From Oceanobacillus indicireducens (GTDB lineage Bacteria; Bacillota; Bacilli; Bacillales; Amphibacillaceae): DNA of 64,000 nucleotides. Numbering within the stretch: position 1 is the first letter of the stretch; every line of letters begins with the position of its first letter. The translations under genes and the position numbers were made by a program. The notes beneath the pieces are model-generated. The model saw only the letters and a list, made by a program, of their open reading frames with translations. It did no database searches and was not told the DNA's origin. The DNA lies in NCBI RefSeq assembly GCF_014647195.1, contig NZ_BMOS01000010.1, forward strand, positions 30,993 to 94,992, written 5' to 3'. Of this stretch, positions 9,629 to 18,911 are shown one piece after another.

Positions 9629-9696
9629 TACGAAAGACAGTTTTGCTAGTCATTATATTTACCTACTTTAAAATCTTACTACCTTCTTTAACTATT

Positions 9697-10227
9697 TTAA
9701 TTGACTATAATTAGTAGTCCTAATAATCCTATAACGCAAACTGTACCAATTATACCTAAGACATTTAAGACTTTATTTATTTTCTGTTTCTCTTTAAATA
9801 TTTTGCAGAGTATAAAGTAAACCCCAATGCCTACCATTCCACCTAATGTATTACCTATAAAATCTGTGATATCAGATGCACCAATGGCAAATACGAATTG
9901 AAATACTTCAAACAACAAACTTACACTCGCTATTGGTGCAATTTTTTTCAAAAACGACCAATTTGGCTTCAACATGCTCAAATAAATTCCAAAAGGTATA
10001 AAAATAATGATGTTTAAAATAATCTCATCAAAATCAATTTGATTATTAATAATCGTCAAATCTGCAAAAGGTACTATATTAATATTTCTCATGTAAGGCA
10101 ATTCATAAGAAGATAAAGCCATTTTAAACAAGATAATCCAAGTTAATGCAAGCAGGTAGATAACTAGAAGACTAATAGTTATTACCCGTTGACGCCTTTT
10201 GATCTTTTCCACATTAAGCCGCTCCAT
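9697..10227 (-). CDS. VanZ-like membrane protein
   Basis: A 176-residue protein with about five transmembrane segments and the VanZ-like pattern NINIVPFAD near residue 46, IIIFIPFGIYLS and FEVFQFVFAIGASDITDFIGNTLGG. VanZ-family proteins sit in the cytoplasmic membrane and some affect glycopeptide tolerance, but most members have no known role. The start has GGTGG upstream. It is a single gene; base composition is more AT-rich than its neighbours, which may hint at transfer. Confidence 0.85.
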   Translation of the reverse strand: MERLNVEKIKRRQRVITISLLVIYLLALTWIILFKMALSSYELPYMRNINIVPFADLTIINNQIDFDEIILNIIIFIPFGIYLSMLKPNWSFLKKIAPIASVSLLFEVFQFVFAIGASDITDFIGNTLGGMVGIGVYFILCKIFKEKQKINKVLNVLGIIGTVCVIGLLGLLIIVN

Positions 10228-10322
10228 CTGCTACCACCTTTTCCATTGTAAGAAGCATCGTACGGAGATAAACACTATACCCTGCTCCACCATTAAAACT
10301 ACTCTCCCTAAATCTACTACCA

Positions 10323-10415
10323 GGTGTGGGACTTGCAGTCCGTAAATACCTGATTCTGTTCAACTAACATTCAGTGGGGGGGAAGGGTCCCCCACTAGAT
10401 GAAGTTTCACTTTAT
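10323..10415 (+). repeat. dispersed two-hairpin repeat, copy B (left part missing)
   Basis: Only the right ~93 bp remain, from the central GTCCGTAAATACCTGATTCTG block to the terminal TTCACTTTAT. The right hairpin has stem GGGGG/CCCCC. The TAA stop codon of the adjacent C45-type gene (read on the minus strand) lies inside the terminal TTTAT of this element. Confidence 0.8.
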
Positions 10416-11461
10416 CTAAGTCCATCATCCATATGGGCAAATCCGATGTCTGTATCAACCGCTCCGTAAACTTTCGATGTTGCTATATTTTCTCCCCGAA
10501 GCCAGCGAGAGAAATCAAATATAGTTGGTTCCCGATTTTCTCCAAGCGCAAGCCACGCTTGTTTTTCTTTTGGTAAATACGCAGACGTATGAATTGTTCC
10601 GGCCCAGCTTTTATATTGTTTGGAAAATACACCTTGCTCCGGATCATTCATAAAATGGAAGGCTTCCGCTACACTACCAAGAACTTCTTTTTCTGATATT
10701 TTTTCCAACCGGGCTTCAGAATCAACTAAATGCTGACGGTTCTCTTCTTTCAGGATTTCAAAATGGTTCGTACAGCTCTGCGCGCTCCGAACTGCCACAC
10801 CTCGGGGACTTGTTTCAATGATGAATGTTTCTTCATTTGGGTCTAGTACGATATAGCTGAAACTATGTCGGTGCGGGATTTCTTTTAGAAAATCAAGCGT
10901 TTCTTCGACTGTAGCACAAGTCTCAAGAAGCATCCGGCCGATCATCCAGCAAACAAATCCTGCGCCGGGCTTTTTCCGATTAATTGCATTATATCCCATT
11001 ACAAGACCTTTCTCATTCATGCCATCCATCCGACCGGTTATTCTCTGGGCAGGTCCGATTGTTGCGTATCCTGTATCAGTCGGCTCGTAAATATGATATC
11101 TGCCCTCATATGTTTTTGGATGGAAATCATAATTTCGCACCATAAAGTTTTTCCCGGTCACGATGGAACAGCCGCTTTTTTCAATGGGCAAGCGGTAGCC
11201 GGAAAAATCTCGCAAAATGATAGACATCGGGTGTTGCAATGCATCTTTCAACCCCTCAAGTTCTTCCCAAATTCCAGGTGCATATTTTGTAAGCATCTCT
11301 TTCGTTTCTTGTTCCTTTGCTGTAAACCTTGGCTGGCGCACTTTCCAGATCCGCTCCCGGTTTTTCATGATCAAGGAATCTTTGATTTGTTCACCGAGCA
11401 TGAAGCCATAATCATAATGCGAACCACGAAACTGCACCACATCACTATAAATCCGCTTCAA
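10412..11461 (-). CDS. C45-family Ntn-hydrolase (acyl-CoA:6-aminopenicillanate acyltransferase-like)
   Basis: A 349-residue protein of the peptidase C45/acyltransferase-like N-terminal nucleophile family. Family marks are SHYDYGFMLGEQIKDS near the N-terminus, the nucleophile Cys in GCSIVTGKNFMVRNYDFH, GMNEKGLVMGYNAI and SYIVLDPNEETFIIETSPRG. Relatives cleave or transfer acyl groups from amides or peptides after self-cleavage before the Cys. I chose the TTG at 11461 because GGAGGG lies eight bases upstream; an ATG at 11590 in the same frame would add 43 residues without similarity to the family. The stop codon is supplied by the end of repeat copy B. Confidence 0.8.
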   Translation of the reverse strand: MKRIYSDVVQFRGSHYDYGFMLGEQIKDSLIMKNRERIWKVRQPRFTAKEQETKEMLTKYAPGIWEELEGLKDALQHPMSIILRDFSGYRLPIEKSGCSIVTGKNFMVRNYDFHPKTYEGRYHIYEPTDTGYATIGPAQRITGRMDGMNEKGLVMGYNAINRKKPGAGFVCWMIGRMLLETCATVEETLDFLKEIPHRHSFSYIVLDPNEETFIIETSPRGVAVRSAQSCTNHFEILKEENRQHLVDSEARLEKISEKEVLGSVAEAFHFMNDPEQGVFSKQYKSWAGTIHTSAYLPKEKQAWLALGENREPTIFDFSRWLRGENIATSKVYGAVDTDIGFAHMDDGLR

Positions 11462-11763
11462 TCGTTTCCCTCCTCTATTACCATTGTACTTGAAAAGGGC
11501 TTCCGGGTCAGCCACGGGATATTGATACGCTTGGTCTGTGACCTGGAACGTTAAGATTACGCTAGGGCGGGAGCTATAGAGTCCAGTCACCTGACTTCAC
11601 ATGAAAATGGATTTTGATCAGAGTTGTCAGTAACCTAGAGCGCTAGTATTTTGCCGAGACGGGCATTGACAGGTCATTTCTGTGCTTTAACAAAGCCGTA
11701 AAAAGTAGTGGCTGGCACTAACAACTCTCATCATTACCCAACAATCATTCTCAAACAAAAAAA

Positions 11764-11792
11764 CAGACACTGATCAACCGGATCAGTGCCCA
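11764..11792 (-). terminator. intrinsic terminator downstream of pdxS
   Basis: On the minus strand a CACTGATC stem, CGGTT loop and GATCAGTG are followed by TCTGTTTTTTTG. It lies about 85 bases beyond the pdxS stop codon. Confidence 0.85.
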
Positions 11793-11810
11793 ATACATAA
11801 GCTATTTAGA

Positions 11811-11873
11811 CCGCAAGTGGGACAAATGCTCTGACCCCCGTGTCCCACTTCCTCTGACCCCCGTGTCCCACTT
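11811..11873 (-). repeat. tandem REP-like units
   Basis: Read on the minus strand the block contains GTGGGACACGGGGGTCAGAG twice in tandem, the second copy followed by CATT and TGTCCCAC. The outer GTGGGACA and TGTCCCAC arms can pair. A related unit is at 5018-5046. The layout matches REP sequences associated with RAYT-type transposases in Bacillales; no RAYT gene is in this window. Confidence 0.75.
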
Positions 11874-11876
11874 CGA

Positions 11877-12761
11877 TTACTTGCCGCGTTCTTGCATTCT
11901 TTCGTGTTCGCCTAGTGTGGAAATGTCGATTCCTTTCATGGCGGTGCCTAATTCTTTGGACAGTTGGCCGATTAATTCATAATCCTCGTAATTTGCTGTT
12001 GCTTGGACGATTGCTTTGGCGAATTTCTCTGGGTTTTCCGATTTGAAAATTCCTGAACCGACAAATACACCATCTGCACCAAGCTCCATCATTAATGCGG
12101 CGTCTGACGGAGTTGCAACTCCTCCTGCTGCATAGTTGGATACCGGTAATCTACCCGCTTCTTTAATTTGTTTTAAAATTTCATAAGGGGCACCAAGAAG
12201 TTTTGCCTCGGTCATTAATTCATCATCGCTCATCACAGAAACTTTTCGCACCTGTGCTTGAACTTGGCGCATATGACGGACAGCTTCTACAATGTTTCCA
12301 GTTCCAGGTTCACCTTTCGTACGAATCATTAAGGCACCTTCCCCGATTCGGCGAGCAGCTTCACCTAAATCTCTTGCACCACAAACAAATGGTACGGTAA
12401 AATCACTTTTCAGCAAATGGAATTCTTCATCTGCAGGTGTGAGCACCTCACTTTCATCGATGAAATCTGCTCCAAGTCCTTCTAGCACACGAGCTTCTAC
12501 AATATGACCGATTCGAGCTTTTGCCATTACCGGAATATTTACAGCCTGGATTACTTCTTCGACAATGCGTGGGTCTGCCATCCGAGCTACTCCGCCTGCT
12601 TTTCGTATGTCTGAAGGCACACGCTCTAATGCCATGACCGCAATCGCACCGCTTTCTTCCGCGATTTTTGCCTGCTCCGCATTAACGACGTCCATGATGA
12701 CCCCGCCTGTTTTAATCTTCTCCAATACTTCTGCATGTTTTGTCAGTCCTTGAATTGCCAA
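11877..12761 (-). CDS. pdxS: pyridoxal 5'-phosphate synthase, lyase subunit PdxS
   Basis: A 294-residue protein, the usual PdxS length. It carries [21 protein letters not shown], the Schiff-base Lys in [15 protein letters not shown], the second Lys region in [19 protein letters not shown] and [10 protein letters not shown]. PdxS combines ribose 5-phosphate, glyceraldehyde 3-phosphate and ammonia to make PLP; the ammonia normally comes from the glutaminase PdxT. The TTG at 12761 has AGGAG eight bases upstream and gives the standard length; a GTG at 12770 lies within that site. No pdxT follows. Divergent pdxR probably regulates it. Confidence 0.95.
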   Translation of the reverse strand: MAIQGLTKHAEVLEKIKTGGVIMDVVNAEQAKIAEESGAIAVMALERVPSDIRKAGGVARMADPRIVEEVIQAVNIPVMAKARIGHIVEARVLEGLGADFIDESEVLTPADEEFHLLKSDFTVPFVCGARDLGEAARRIGEGALMIRTKGEPGTGNIVEAVRHMRQVQAQVRKVSVMSDDELMTEAKLLGAPYEILKQIKEAGRLPVSNYAAGGVATPSDAALMMELGADGVFVGSGIFKSENPEKFAKAIVQATANYEDYELIGQLSKELGTAMKGIDISTLGEHERMQERGK

Positions 12762-12876
12762 ATGGACCACTCCTTTGATTTATTAGAATTTTAGTTTATT
12801 ATAAGAGTATAGTGACACCATTAAAAGAACCAGATTATTAACTTTTGACAGGGTCAGATTGTAAGGAGGTCCCTAA

Positions 12877-14277
12877 ATGAATATGTTAACTTGTCATTTA
12901 GAGCGAGAAAGTGAGATCCCGCTCTATGAACAATTATATAATTTTATAAAAAAAGAAATTATGGAAGGAAGAATTACGTATGGTTCGAAGCTTCCATCCA
13001 AACGGAAGCTCGCGGATTTTTTAAAGATAAGTCAGAACACGATTGAACAAGCTTACGATCAATTAGTCGCGGAAGGTTATATTGAGGCAAAACCAAGAAA
13101 AGGCTATTTCGTCCTCGCCTCGGAAGACCTCGAATATGTACAGCCAGCACGAACCATTCAGGAATACCAAATCGAAAAGAAACAAATCCGTTATGACTTC
13201 CATCCGAGCTGGATCGATACCGAGCATTTTCCCTTTGCCAAATGGCGGAAGTACGCGAAAGATATTATAACGAAGGACAATCAAGAATTACTTCTCATGG
13301 GAGATCCGCAGGGAGAGCTTCATTTAAGAGAGGAAATCGCGACTTATATTTATCAAGCCCGCGGGGTACAATGCTCTCCCGACGACATCATTCTCGGCGC
13401 TGGAATTGAGATACTACTGCAACAATTTATCCTGCTTATGGGGAGTAAGACTACTTATGGCGTGGAAGATCCTGGTTATCATGTCATGTCTCGAATGCTC
13501 AAGCACTATCCGAATAAAGTGTATCCTTTGCAGGTCGATAACGATGGGGTAAAAATTGGTGAACTCGAGCGAACACCAATTGATATTATGTACGTCACCC
13601 CGTCCCGGCAATTCCCTTTTGGTTCCGTACTTTCAGCCAACCGCAGGATTAAATTGCTGAACTGGGCAACGGAGAAGGATGACCGCTATATTATTGAAGA
13701 TGATTATGACAGTGAATTCCGCTATACCGGTAAATCGATTCCATCCCTGCAAAGTCTTGATCAGAATGAAAAGGTCGTCTATCTTGGCACCTTTTCCAAA
13801 TCCCTGATTCCGTCCATTCGAATCAGCTATATGGTGCTCCCGAAGCACTTAATGAAATTTCACAGGAAAAAGCTATCTTATTTCCAATGCTCGGTCTCTC
13901 GTATTGACCAGCATATCCTCGCACAATTTATGAAAGAAGGCGATTTTGAAAGACATCTTAACCGGATGCGAAATGTGTACCGGCGGAAAATGGAATTGAC
14001 CTTAGAAACACTTGCATCGTATCAAGATTTCGTTGAGGTAATCGGGGACTTATCCGGCTTTCATGTTGTTTTGAAAATAAAAAACGGAATGTCGGAAGCA
14101 ACACTCGTTGAAAAAGCTTATCAAGCAGATTTAAAAATATACCCGCTTTCCTTTTATGTGATGGAAGAGCAGTTCGGTGCGGAACCGATTATTTTGCTCG
14201 GATTTGCGAGCATACCCGAGACAGAATTGGAGGAAGCGATTCAGTTGTTGATGGGTTGCTGGGAAACTCAGAAATAA
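12877..14277 (+). CDS. pdxR: MocR/PdxR-type regulator with aminotransferase-like domain
   Basis: A 466-residue fusion: a GntR-type winged helix-turn-helix at residues ~10-75 (LYEQLYNFIKKEIMEGRI, LPSKRKLADFLKISQNTIEQAY) and a fold-type I aminotransferase-like domain. The PLP-binding Lys is in LGTFSKSLIPSIRISYM and the substrate region in YVTPSRQFPFGSVLS. Such regulators sense PLP and control pdxST. The start has a strong AAGGAGG site. It lies back to back with pdxS, 115 bases between the start codons, so it is probably the pdxS activator. The gene symbol rests on this context. Confidence 0.88.
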   Translation: MNMLTCHLERESEIPLYEQLYNFIKKEIMEGRITYGSKLPSKRKLADFLKISQNTIEQAYDQLVAEGYIEAKPRKGYFVLASEDLEYVQPARTIQEYQIEKKQIRYDFHPSWIDTEHFPFAKWRKYAKDIITKDNQELLLMGDPQGELHLREEIATYIYQARGVQCSPDDIILGAGIEILLQQFILLMGSKTTYGVEDPGYHVMSRMLKHYPNKVYPLQVDNDGVKIGELERTPIDIMYVTPSRQFPFGSVLSANRRIKLLNWATEKDDRYIIEDDYDSEFRYTGKSIPSLQSLDQNEKVVYLGTFSKSLIPSIRISYMVLPKHLMKFHRKKLSYFQCSVSRIDQHILAQFMKEGDFERHLNRMRNVYRRKMELTLETLASYQDFVEVIGDLSGFHVVLKIKNGMSEATLVEKAYQADLKIYPLSFYVMEEQFGAEPIILLGFASIPETELEEAIQLLMGCWETQK

Positions 14278-14316
14278 GCCCTTGTTTACCAATATATAGC
14301 GAGGAGGGATTGCTTT

Positions 14317-14480
14317 ATGGACAAAGAATCGTACAAACGTCGAAAGCAAATGTTGTATCCACGTGACAATCTGAATGCCGTTGGGATGGATTAGCTGGAA
14401 AACAAGGATTTACTATTGAAGAACTTGATAACTTGATGATGCGGATCATTTTTGAAGCGAGAGATGAAAAAATCAAGTAA
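14317..14480 (+). pseudogene. remnant of a small gene, frameshifted
   Basis: A GAGGAGGG site precedes an ATG at 14317 that opens 25 codons (MDKESYKRRKQMLYPRDNL...) and stops at TAG. The next frame continues without a start as LAGKQGFTIEELDNLMMRIIFEARDEKIK and ends at 14480. Read together the two halves look like one ~55-residue protein broken by a frameshift near 14390. I do not recognise the family. It could also be a genuine 25-residue ORF. Confidence 0.4.
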
Positions 14481-14535
14481 TCAGTATTCAAAAGTAAAAT
14501 AAAAATATTAACTCACTTGCTAATGTATAAACGTG

Positions 14536-14576
14536 ACATTCGAAAACACTACGAACTGTCACGTTTTCTGTTTTAC
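14536..14576 (+). terminator. intrinsic terminator
   Basis: AAACGTGACA, a loop of ~18 bases, then TGTCACGTTT followed by TCTGTTTT. It terminates the pdxR-side transcript. Confidence 0.75.
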
Positions 14577-14658
14577 TTGAAAACCATTCCCTTCACACCC
14601 CCACCCCTTATCGGTACAATAGAAGTAAGAAGCAATATAAATGAAGGAGGATTCCACC

Positions 14659-14811
14659 ATGCGATGCGGTGAAAAATGTTTTCGCGTAACAATTGAGAAA
14701 GATAATGAAACAAAAAGTATCCCCGTTTACGCCAGAACACAAATCGAAGCAAGAAGAGCGGTCCGCCGAAAATACGGTAAGGAAATTGTCATTCGTACCG
14801 TCCGAAAATAA
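14659..14811 (+). CDS. small basic protein, 50 residues, unknown
   Basis: A 50-residue frame starting MRCGEKCFRVTIEKDNE with an excellent GAAGGAGG site eight bases upstream. The protein is rich in Arg and Lys (calculated from the sequence as strongly basic), has two Cys near the N-terminus and a short beta-like pattern (CFRVTIEKDNE...SIPVYARTQIEARRAVRRKYG). It resembles small phage- or sporulation-type basic proteins only in composition. It is probably expressed, given the ribosome binding site, but I do not recognise it. Confidence 0.65.
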   Translation: MRCGEKCFRVTIEKDNETKSIPVYARTQIEARRAVRRKYGKEIVIRTVRK

Positions 14812-14927
14812 ATGCTTGAATGAGCACGAATTTTACCTGAATTGGTTCATCATACATACTCCTCGCTGACACCTCTTTTTCCCTAGTTAACTACCTATCC
14901 CTTCCATATATTTAAGCACTAAGCACC

Positions 14928-14956
14928 TTTCAGACTCGCCTAAATTGTCGTATTAT
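14928..14956 (+). promoter_or_regulatory. sigma-A-type promoter of the propeller lipoprotein
   Basis: TTTCAG, a 17-base spacer and TATTAT, about 34 bases before the ATG at 14990. Confidence 0.55.
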
Positions 14957-14989
14957 TAAAACGAGTTTATCCAGAGAAAGGGTGCTTGC

Positions 14990-16351
14990 ATGCTAAAGAA
15001 AATAAAAATACTTACTTATCCACTTATGCTTTTATTTATTCTCCTTTTACTAAGCGCATGCGGGGATGATGATACGAATGAAGCAGAGAAATCTGAACCG
15101 GATGATCCAGACACGGCTGACGTAGAAGAAGATACAGGAAACGATGAAAGTAATAAGAGCGTTACTACCGGGGAAGCTGCTTTCACTGCGTTAGAAAATC
15201 TGGAAGCAACAGCTATTACAGATGGGGATTTTGAAGCCGTAATGATTGAGGAGGGCCCGTCTCCAAATAACTACTATCATTCCATCGCCAGTAACGGTCT
15301 CCTTATCATGGAAGATAATGATACTAGTCTCTATATGGATTATTTAGAAGGGACATGGGGAGGCTTAACAACTTCGATTGAGTCGTTGGAAAGTGATGCG
15401 GAAAAAGGTAGAATTACCCATTCAAACAACAGCTATACCGAAATACTTGATGAAAAATATTATTTTATAAGTTCTCTCCCAATTGGTGATAACGAATTTG
15501 ACAGGGAAAACGCCTTATTAGAATTAGATATGGAGTCAAGGGAAATTAGAGAAATCCTGCCTGAAGAAGGATTCAACACCATTGCAAAAAATGGGGACAC
15601 TCTTTTTGTCGGAACGGATGAGCGTATTTATGCAATTGACCTTGAGACGAACGAAATTCTTTGGGAAAATGACGATGGAATTAGCAGTAGTTGGTTTCCA
15701 CAGTTTTCTCTGACAGATAATAATATCGTCTTCTCCAGTTGGGAAATCCTTGAAGTGTACTCCCAGGAAACAGGAGAACTCATTTACGAAGATGAAGGTT
15801 TCTTCTATGATGTCGCAACGGATGGCGATATGTTTTATGGTCTAATGAATGTTTCAGACTACGGTGATGGGGAAATTCAAATCATTTCTTTCCATGAAGA
15901 AGATGGAAGGCAGGAAGAACTGACAGAGGCCGCCCCTATTGACCACGTCTATGATGAAAATAATGTTACACTTGATTTAATCAATAATCGCTTCTTTGTT
16001 AAAGTAGAGAACGGTATTTTAGCCTATGACGCAAGCTCATATGACCATCTTTGGACTGATGCTTACGGAACAATTGACGATCAAGATACGAATGATGATT
16101 TCAGTTATTATATGTACAGCGCTTATTCGGATGATTATATCTACATATACACCGAGGCATTAGGTAGCGCAAGCACGGATTCAAAAAACCTATTCAGTGT
16201 ACTTGACGCAGCAACTGGAGAAGTACTAGAACACTATCATCTTGGAAGTGATGCGGCAGCCGGACCATTTCTTGACGAAGCGACTGGAAAGGTCATGATA
16301 TACTACAATGAAGGTGACACATCCACTGCTTACATTCGCGACATTCAGTAA
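14990..16351 (+). CDS. lipoprotein with PQQ-like beta-propeller repeats
   Basis: A 453-residue secreted lipoprotein. The signal peptide MLKKIKILTYPLMLLFILLLLSAC ends in the lipobox LSAC, giving lipid-anchored Cys at residue 24. An Asp/Glu-rich linker (~25-60) leads to a repeat domain with PQQ-enzyme-like motifs such as FVGTDERIYAIDLETNEILWEN and LAYDASSYDHLWTDAYG, suggesting a six- to eight-bladed propeller. It would sit on the outer face of the membrane and mediate protein contacts; no PQQ-dependent catalytic site is evident. It has its own promoter and terminator. Confidence 0.8.
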   Translation: MLKKIKILTYPLMLLFILLLLSACGDDDTNEAEKSEPDDPDTADVEEDTGNDESNKSVTTGEAAFTALENLEATAITDGDFEAVMIEEGPSPNNYYHSIASNGLLIMEDNDTSLYMDYLEGTWGGLTTSIESLESDAEKGRITHSNNSYTEILDEKYYFISSLPIGDNEFDRENALLELDMESREIREILPEEGFNTIAKNGDTLFVGTDERIYAIDLETNEILWENDDGISSSWFPQFSLTDNNIVFSSWEILEVYSQETGELIYEDEGFFYDVATDGDMFYGLMNVSDYGDGEIQIISFHEEDGRQEELTEAAPIDHVYDENNVTLDLINNRFFVKVENGILAYDASSYDHLWTDAYGTIDDQDTNDDFSYYMYSAYSDDYIYIYTEALGSASTDSKNLFSVLDAATGEVLEHYHLGSDAAAGPFLDEATGKVMIYYNEGDTSTAYIRDIQ

Positions 16352-16373
16352 GTTTTCTAGTACGAACCTAAAT

Positions 16374-16429
16374 TTAGGCAGAGTTGTTTTTGGGTTTATG
16401 ACCAAATACAGCTCTGCCTTTTTCCAGTT
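16374..16429 (+). terminator. intrinsic terminator of the propeller lipoprotein gene
   Basis: AGGCAGAGTTGT pairs with ACAGCTCTGCCT across a loop of ~18 bases, followed by TTTTT. Confidence 0.85.
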
Positions 16430-16484
16430 ATAAAAATTGACCATCTTCATATATATAATGGATAACAAGAATGGAGGAATCCAT

Positions 16485-17759
16485 ATGAAAGCAATTAGTG
16501 CTATTCTAATGGACTATCCGAGTTCCGCGCATCTTCACCGAGCATTAACCTCACTTTATAACATTAATTCCCAGCTACATTCCGTCACAATCCTGCAAGA
16601 AAAAGATATTCACCTTCCCATGCCTAAGAAGCAAAGCATGCTCCCAAATCCAGTTGTTCACACCTACCAACCAAATGGATTTGGAAAGCTTCTAAATGAA
16701 GTAATAGCACAACAAAAAAGTGAATACATCCTTTTTCTAAAACAGTCCGAGTATCTTTCTCCTAAAATCACAAATGAAGCACTCCAGTTGAACTCCTCCC
16801 AGGCGGTCATGCAGCATAACTACTCCCTAAAGCATATTTCGCTGCCCTTCCCCCTCCTCGTCCGGACAGCATATTTACAGAATCATCCCTTTCTACTGGA
16901 TCATCAGCTCCCTTTCAAAGATGCACTCTTTTCTGCATGGCTTTCCACTATGGATGATGCAGTGGTAGTAGACAAAAAAGACCTAATAAAGCGGGCAACA
17001 GAAAGTACAACACGCGACCGGATCGAAAAGCTCCAACTGCTTGAAAAATATCACTACAAGAAAACCTCTACGGAACACCCAAGCCTCACCATTCTCATGG
17101 CAAACTATAATATGGAAAACTATGTGGAAGCCGCAATAACATCATGTCTTTTCCAAACCGAAAGGCCAGAACAAATTTGCATCATCGATGATGGTTCAAC
17201 GGATGACTCCTATAAACACATACAAAACTGGCGACATGAGCCCGTAATCCAATTATTCACCAAGGAGAATGCGGGAAAAGCAAAGGCACTCAATGATTTA
17301 CTGCCTTATGTTACTTCTGATTTTATTTTAGAGCTCGATGCAGACGACTGGCTTGACGCGGATGCTGTTTCTGTAATCAAAAGTCATCTCCCTCATCTAC
17401 CTGAAGATGTTGCTGTCTTATATGGTAATTTCAGACGTTGGAAGCAGCGAGAAGGGAATATTCTGTTCAAAAGTATAACGACAGGAAGACCGGTTCATGA
17501 AAGAAAGGATTTACTGTCTTATCACTTCCCGCTTGGTCCACGAATCTACCGGACGGCTTCATTAAAAGCAATCGGCGGGTTTCCCATTGTTCCTTTTAAA
17601 AATGGCAGGTTGTTTGAAGATGTAAGTGTGCTAAACCGTTTAATCACAACGTATCGTTTGCAATATGAAAATTTCACCGTTTATAATATTAGGGAACATA
17701 AGGAAAGTATTACACGAAAAAACAAGAAGCAGTGGTATGAATTTTTAAATTACTTATAA
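16485..17759 (+). CDS. glycosyltransferase family 2 with extra N-terminal domain
   Basis: A 424-residue protein. Residues ~1-190 look like a degenerate GT-A domain (MKAISAILMDYPSSAHLHRA). The second half is a clear GT2 domain with ILMANYNMENYVEAAITS, IIDDGSTDDS and the metal-binding ELDADDWLD. The ATG at 16485 is preferred; GGAGG lies six bases upstream, while an ATG at 16437 has none. It would transfer a sugar from an NDP-sugar in the cytoplasm. It converges on the DegT aminotransferase gene and begins the sugar island. Confidence 0.87.
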   Translation: MKAISAILMDYPSSAHLHRALTSLYNINSQLHSVTILQEKDIHLPMPKKQSMLPNPVVHTYQPNGFGKLLNEVIAQQKSEYILFLKQSEYLSPKITNEALQLNSSQAVMQHNYSLKHISLPFPLLVRTAYLQNHPFLLDHQLPFKDALFSAWLSTMDDAVVVDKKDLIKRATESTTRDRIEKLQLLEKYHYKKTSTEHPSLTILMANYNMENYVEAAITSCLFQTERPEQICIIDDGSTDDSYKHIQNWRHEPVIQLFTKENAGKAKALNDLLPYVTSDFILELDADDWLDADAVSVIKSHLPHLPEDVAVLYGNFRRWKQREGNILFKSITTGRPVHERKDLLSYHFPLGPRIYRTASLKAIGGFPIVPFKNGRLFEDVSVLNRLITTYRLQYENFTVYNIREHKESITRKNKKQWYEFLNYL

Positions 17760-17774
17760 ATGTTATGTTAAAAA

Positions 17775-18911
17775 TCATTTTTCTTCATTGCCTTTGCCTT
17801 CAAAAAACCGATTGATCGTTGAAATAATTAATCCCTGCTGCTGGGAGGTCATCATCGGATAAATTGGTAGGGCCAATATGCGATTTGCTGCTTGTTCCGC
17901 AACCGGGAACGCTCCTTTTTTATAATTCAAATAACGGAAAGCTTCTTGTAAATGTAAGGGGACTGGATAGTAAACCGCTGAAGCAATATGGTTTCTTGCC
18001 AATTCAGCCGCCAATTTATCCCGGTTATCCAGTTCGATACAATATTGATGGAAGGTATGCTCGCGACCACTCGGAACGTTTGGCTTCAATAAAAAGCCGG
18101 GTAAGTTTTTAGTATATCTTCTCGCGACTTCCTTCCTCTTATCCAAGAAAATATCTAAATAATATAATTTGACGAGTAAAATAGCTGCTTGCATCTCATC
18201 CAATCTGCTGTTCATACCAATTAAAGAATGATGATATTTTTTATCGCTCCCATGATTGCGGAGTTTGAGCATTGTTTCGTAGAGTGTTTTTTTATTCGTC
18301 GTGACAAGGCCCGCATCCCCGAGAGCTCCTAGATTTTTAGACGGGAAAAATGAAAAGCAGCCGATGTCTCCAATGGCACCAACTCGTTTTCCCTCAAACT
18401 CCGTGCCAATTGCCTGGCAAGCATCTTCAATCACACGTAAATTATATTTTTCAGCTAGGAACATGATCTCCTTCATATTTGCAGCCCTACCGTATAAATG
18501 GACAACTATGATTGCTTTTGTTTTCGGGGTAATAGCTGCTTCAATTTGGGCGGGATCCAAATTGTAGGTATCTGCTTCAATATCAACAAACACAGGAGAT
18601 GCCCCAACTTCAGCAATTGCCTCAGCTGTGGCGAAAAAAGTAAATGGAGTTGTAATTACTTCATCTTTTGGGCCAATATTTAATGCTTTCAACGCCAAGA
18701 CTAATGCATCCGTTCCATTCGCTACCCCGAGGGCATAGTTTGCTCCTACGTAGTCCGCGGCTAATTTCTCGAACATCTCCCCTTTTTCCCCAAGTACATA
18801 ATTCCCACTATCCAACACTTCTGTCATTATTTCAAGAATAGGGGTACGTAATAAATTCAATTCTGCCTGTAAATCAACCATTGGAATCGGCTGCATTATT
18901 TCTTCCTTCAT
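17775..18911 (-). CDS. DegT/DnrJ/EryC1-family nucleotide-sugar aminotransferase (WbpE-like)
   Basis: A 378-residue PLP enzyme. The PLP Lys is in CFSFFPSKNLGALGDAG, and GVANGTDALVLAL, TPFTFFATAEAI and VHLYGRAANM are conserved family motifs. It fits the WbpE/WlbC group that transaminates a 3-keto-uronic acid or 3-keto-GlcNAc to the 3-amino sugar. The ATG at 18911 has a GGGGGG site upstream; an in-frame ATG at 18929 lies before it. The start overlaps the end of the upstream dehydrogenase gene by 38 bases, so both are one transcript. The island also holds the acetyltransferase and epimerase of the same pathway. Confidence 0.88.
   Translation of the reverse strand: MKEEIMQPIPMVDLQAELNLLRTPILEIMTEVLDSGNYVLGEKGEMFEKLAADYVGANYALGVANGTDALVLALKALNIGPKDEVITTPFTFFATAEAIAEVGASPVFVDIEADTYNLDPAQIEAAITPKTKAIIVVHLYGRAANMKEIMFLAEKYNLRVIEDACQAIGTEFEGKRVGAIGDIGCFSFFPSKNLGALGDAGLVTTNKKTLYETMLKLRNHGSDKKYHHSLIGMNSRLDEMQAAILLVKLYYLDIFLDKRKEVARRYTKNLPGFLLKPNVPSGREHTFHQYCIELDNRDKLAAELARNHIASAVYYPVPLHLQEAFRYLNYKKGAFPVAEQAANRILALPIYPMMTSQQQGLIISTINRFFEGKGNEEK

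Larger units (their letters stand above)
11462..11876. other. gene-free stretch with terminator and REP units
   Basis: Holds the promoter region of the C45-type gene, an imperfect inverted pair (AGAGTTGTCAGT near 11620 and ACTAACAACTCT near 11727) enclosing ~100 bases, the pdxS terminator and a tandem REP-like pair. No pdxT-like coding frame is present. Confidence 0.6.
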
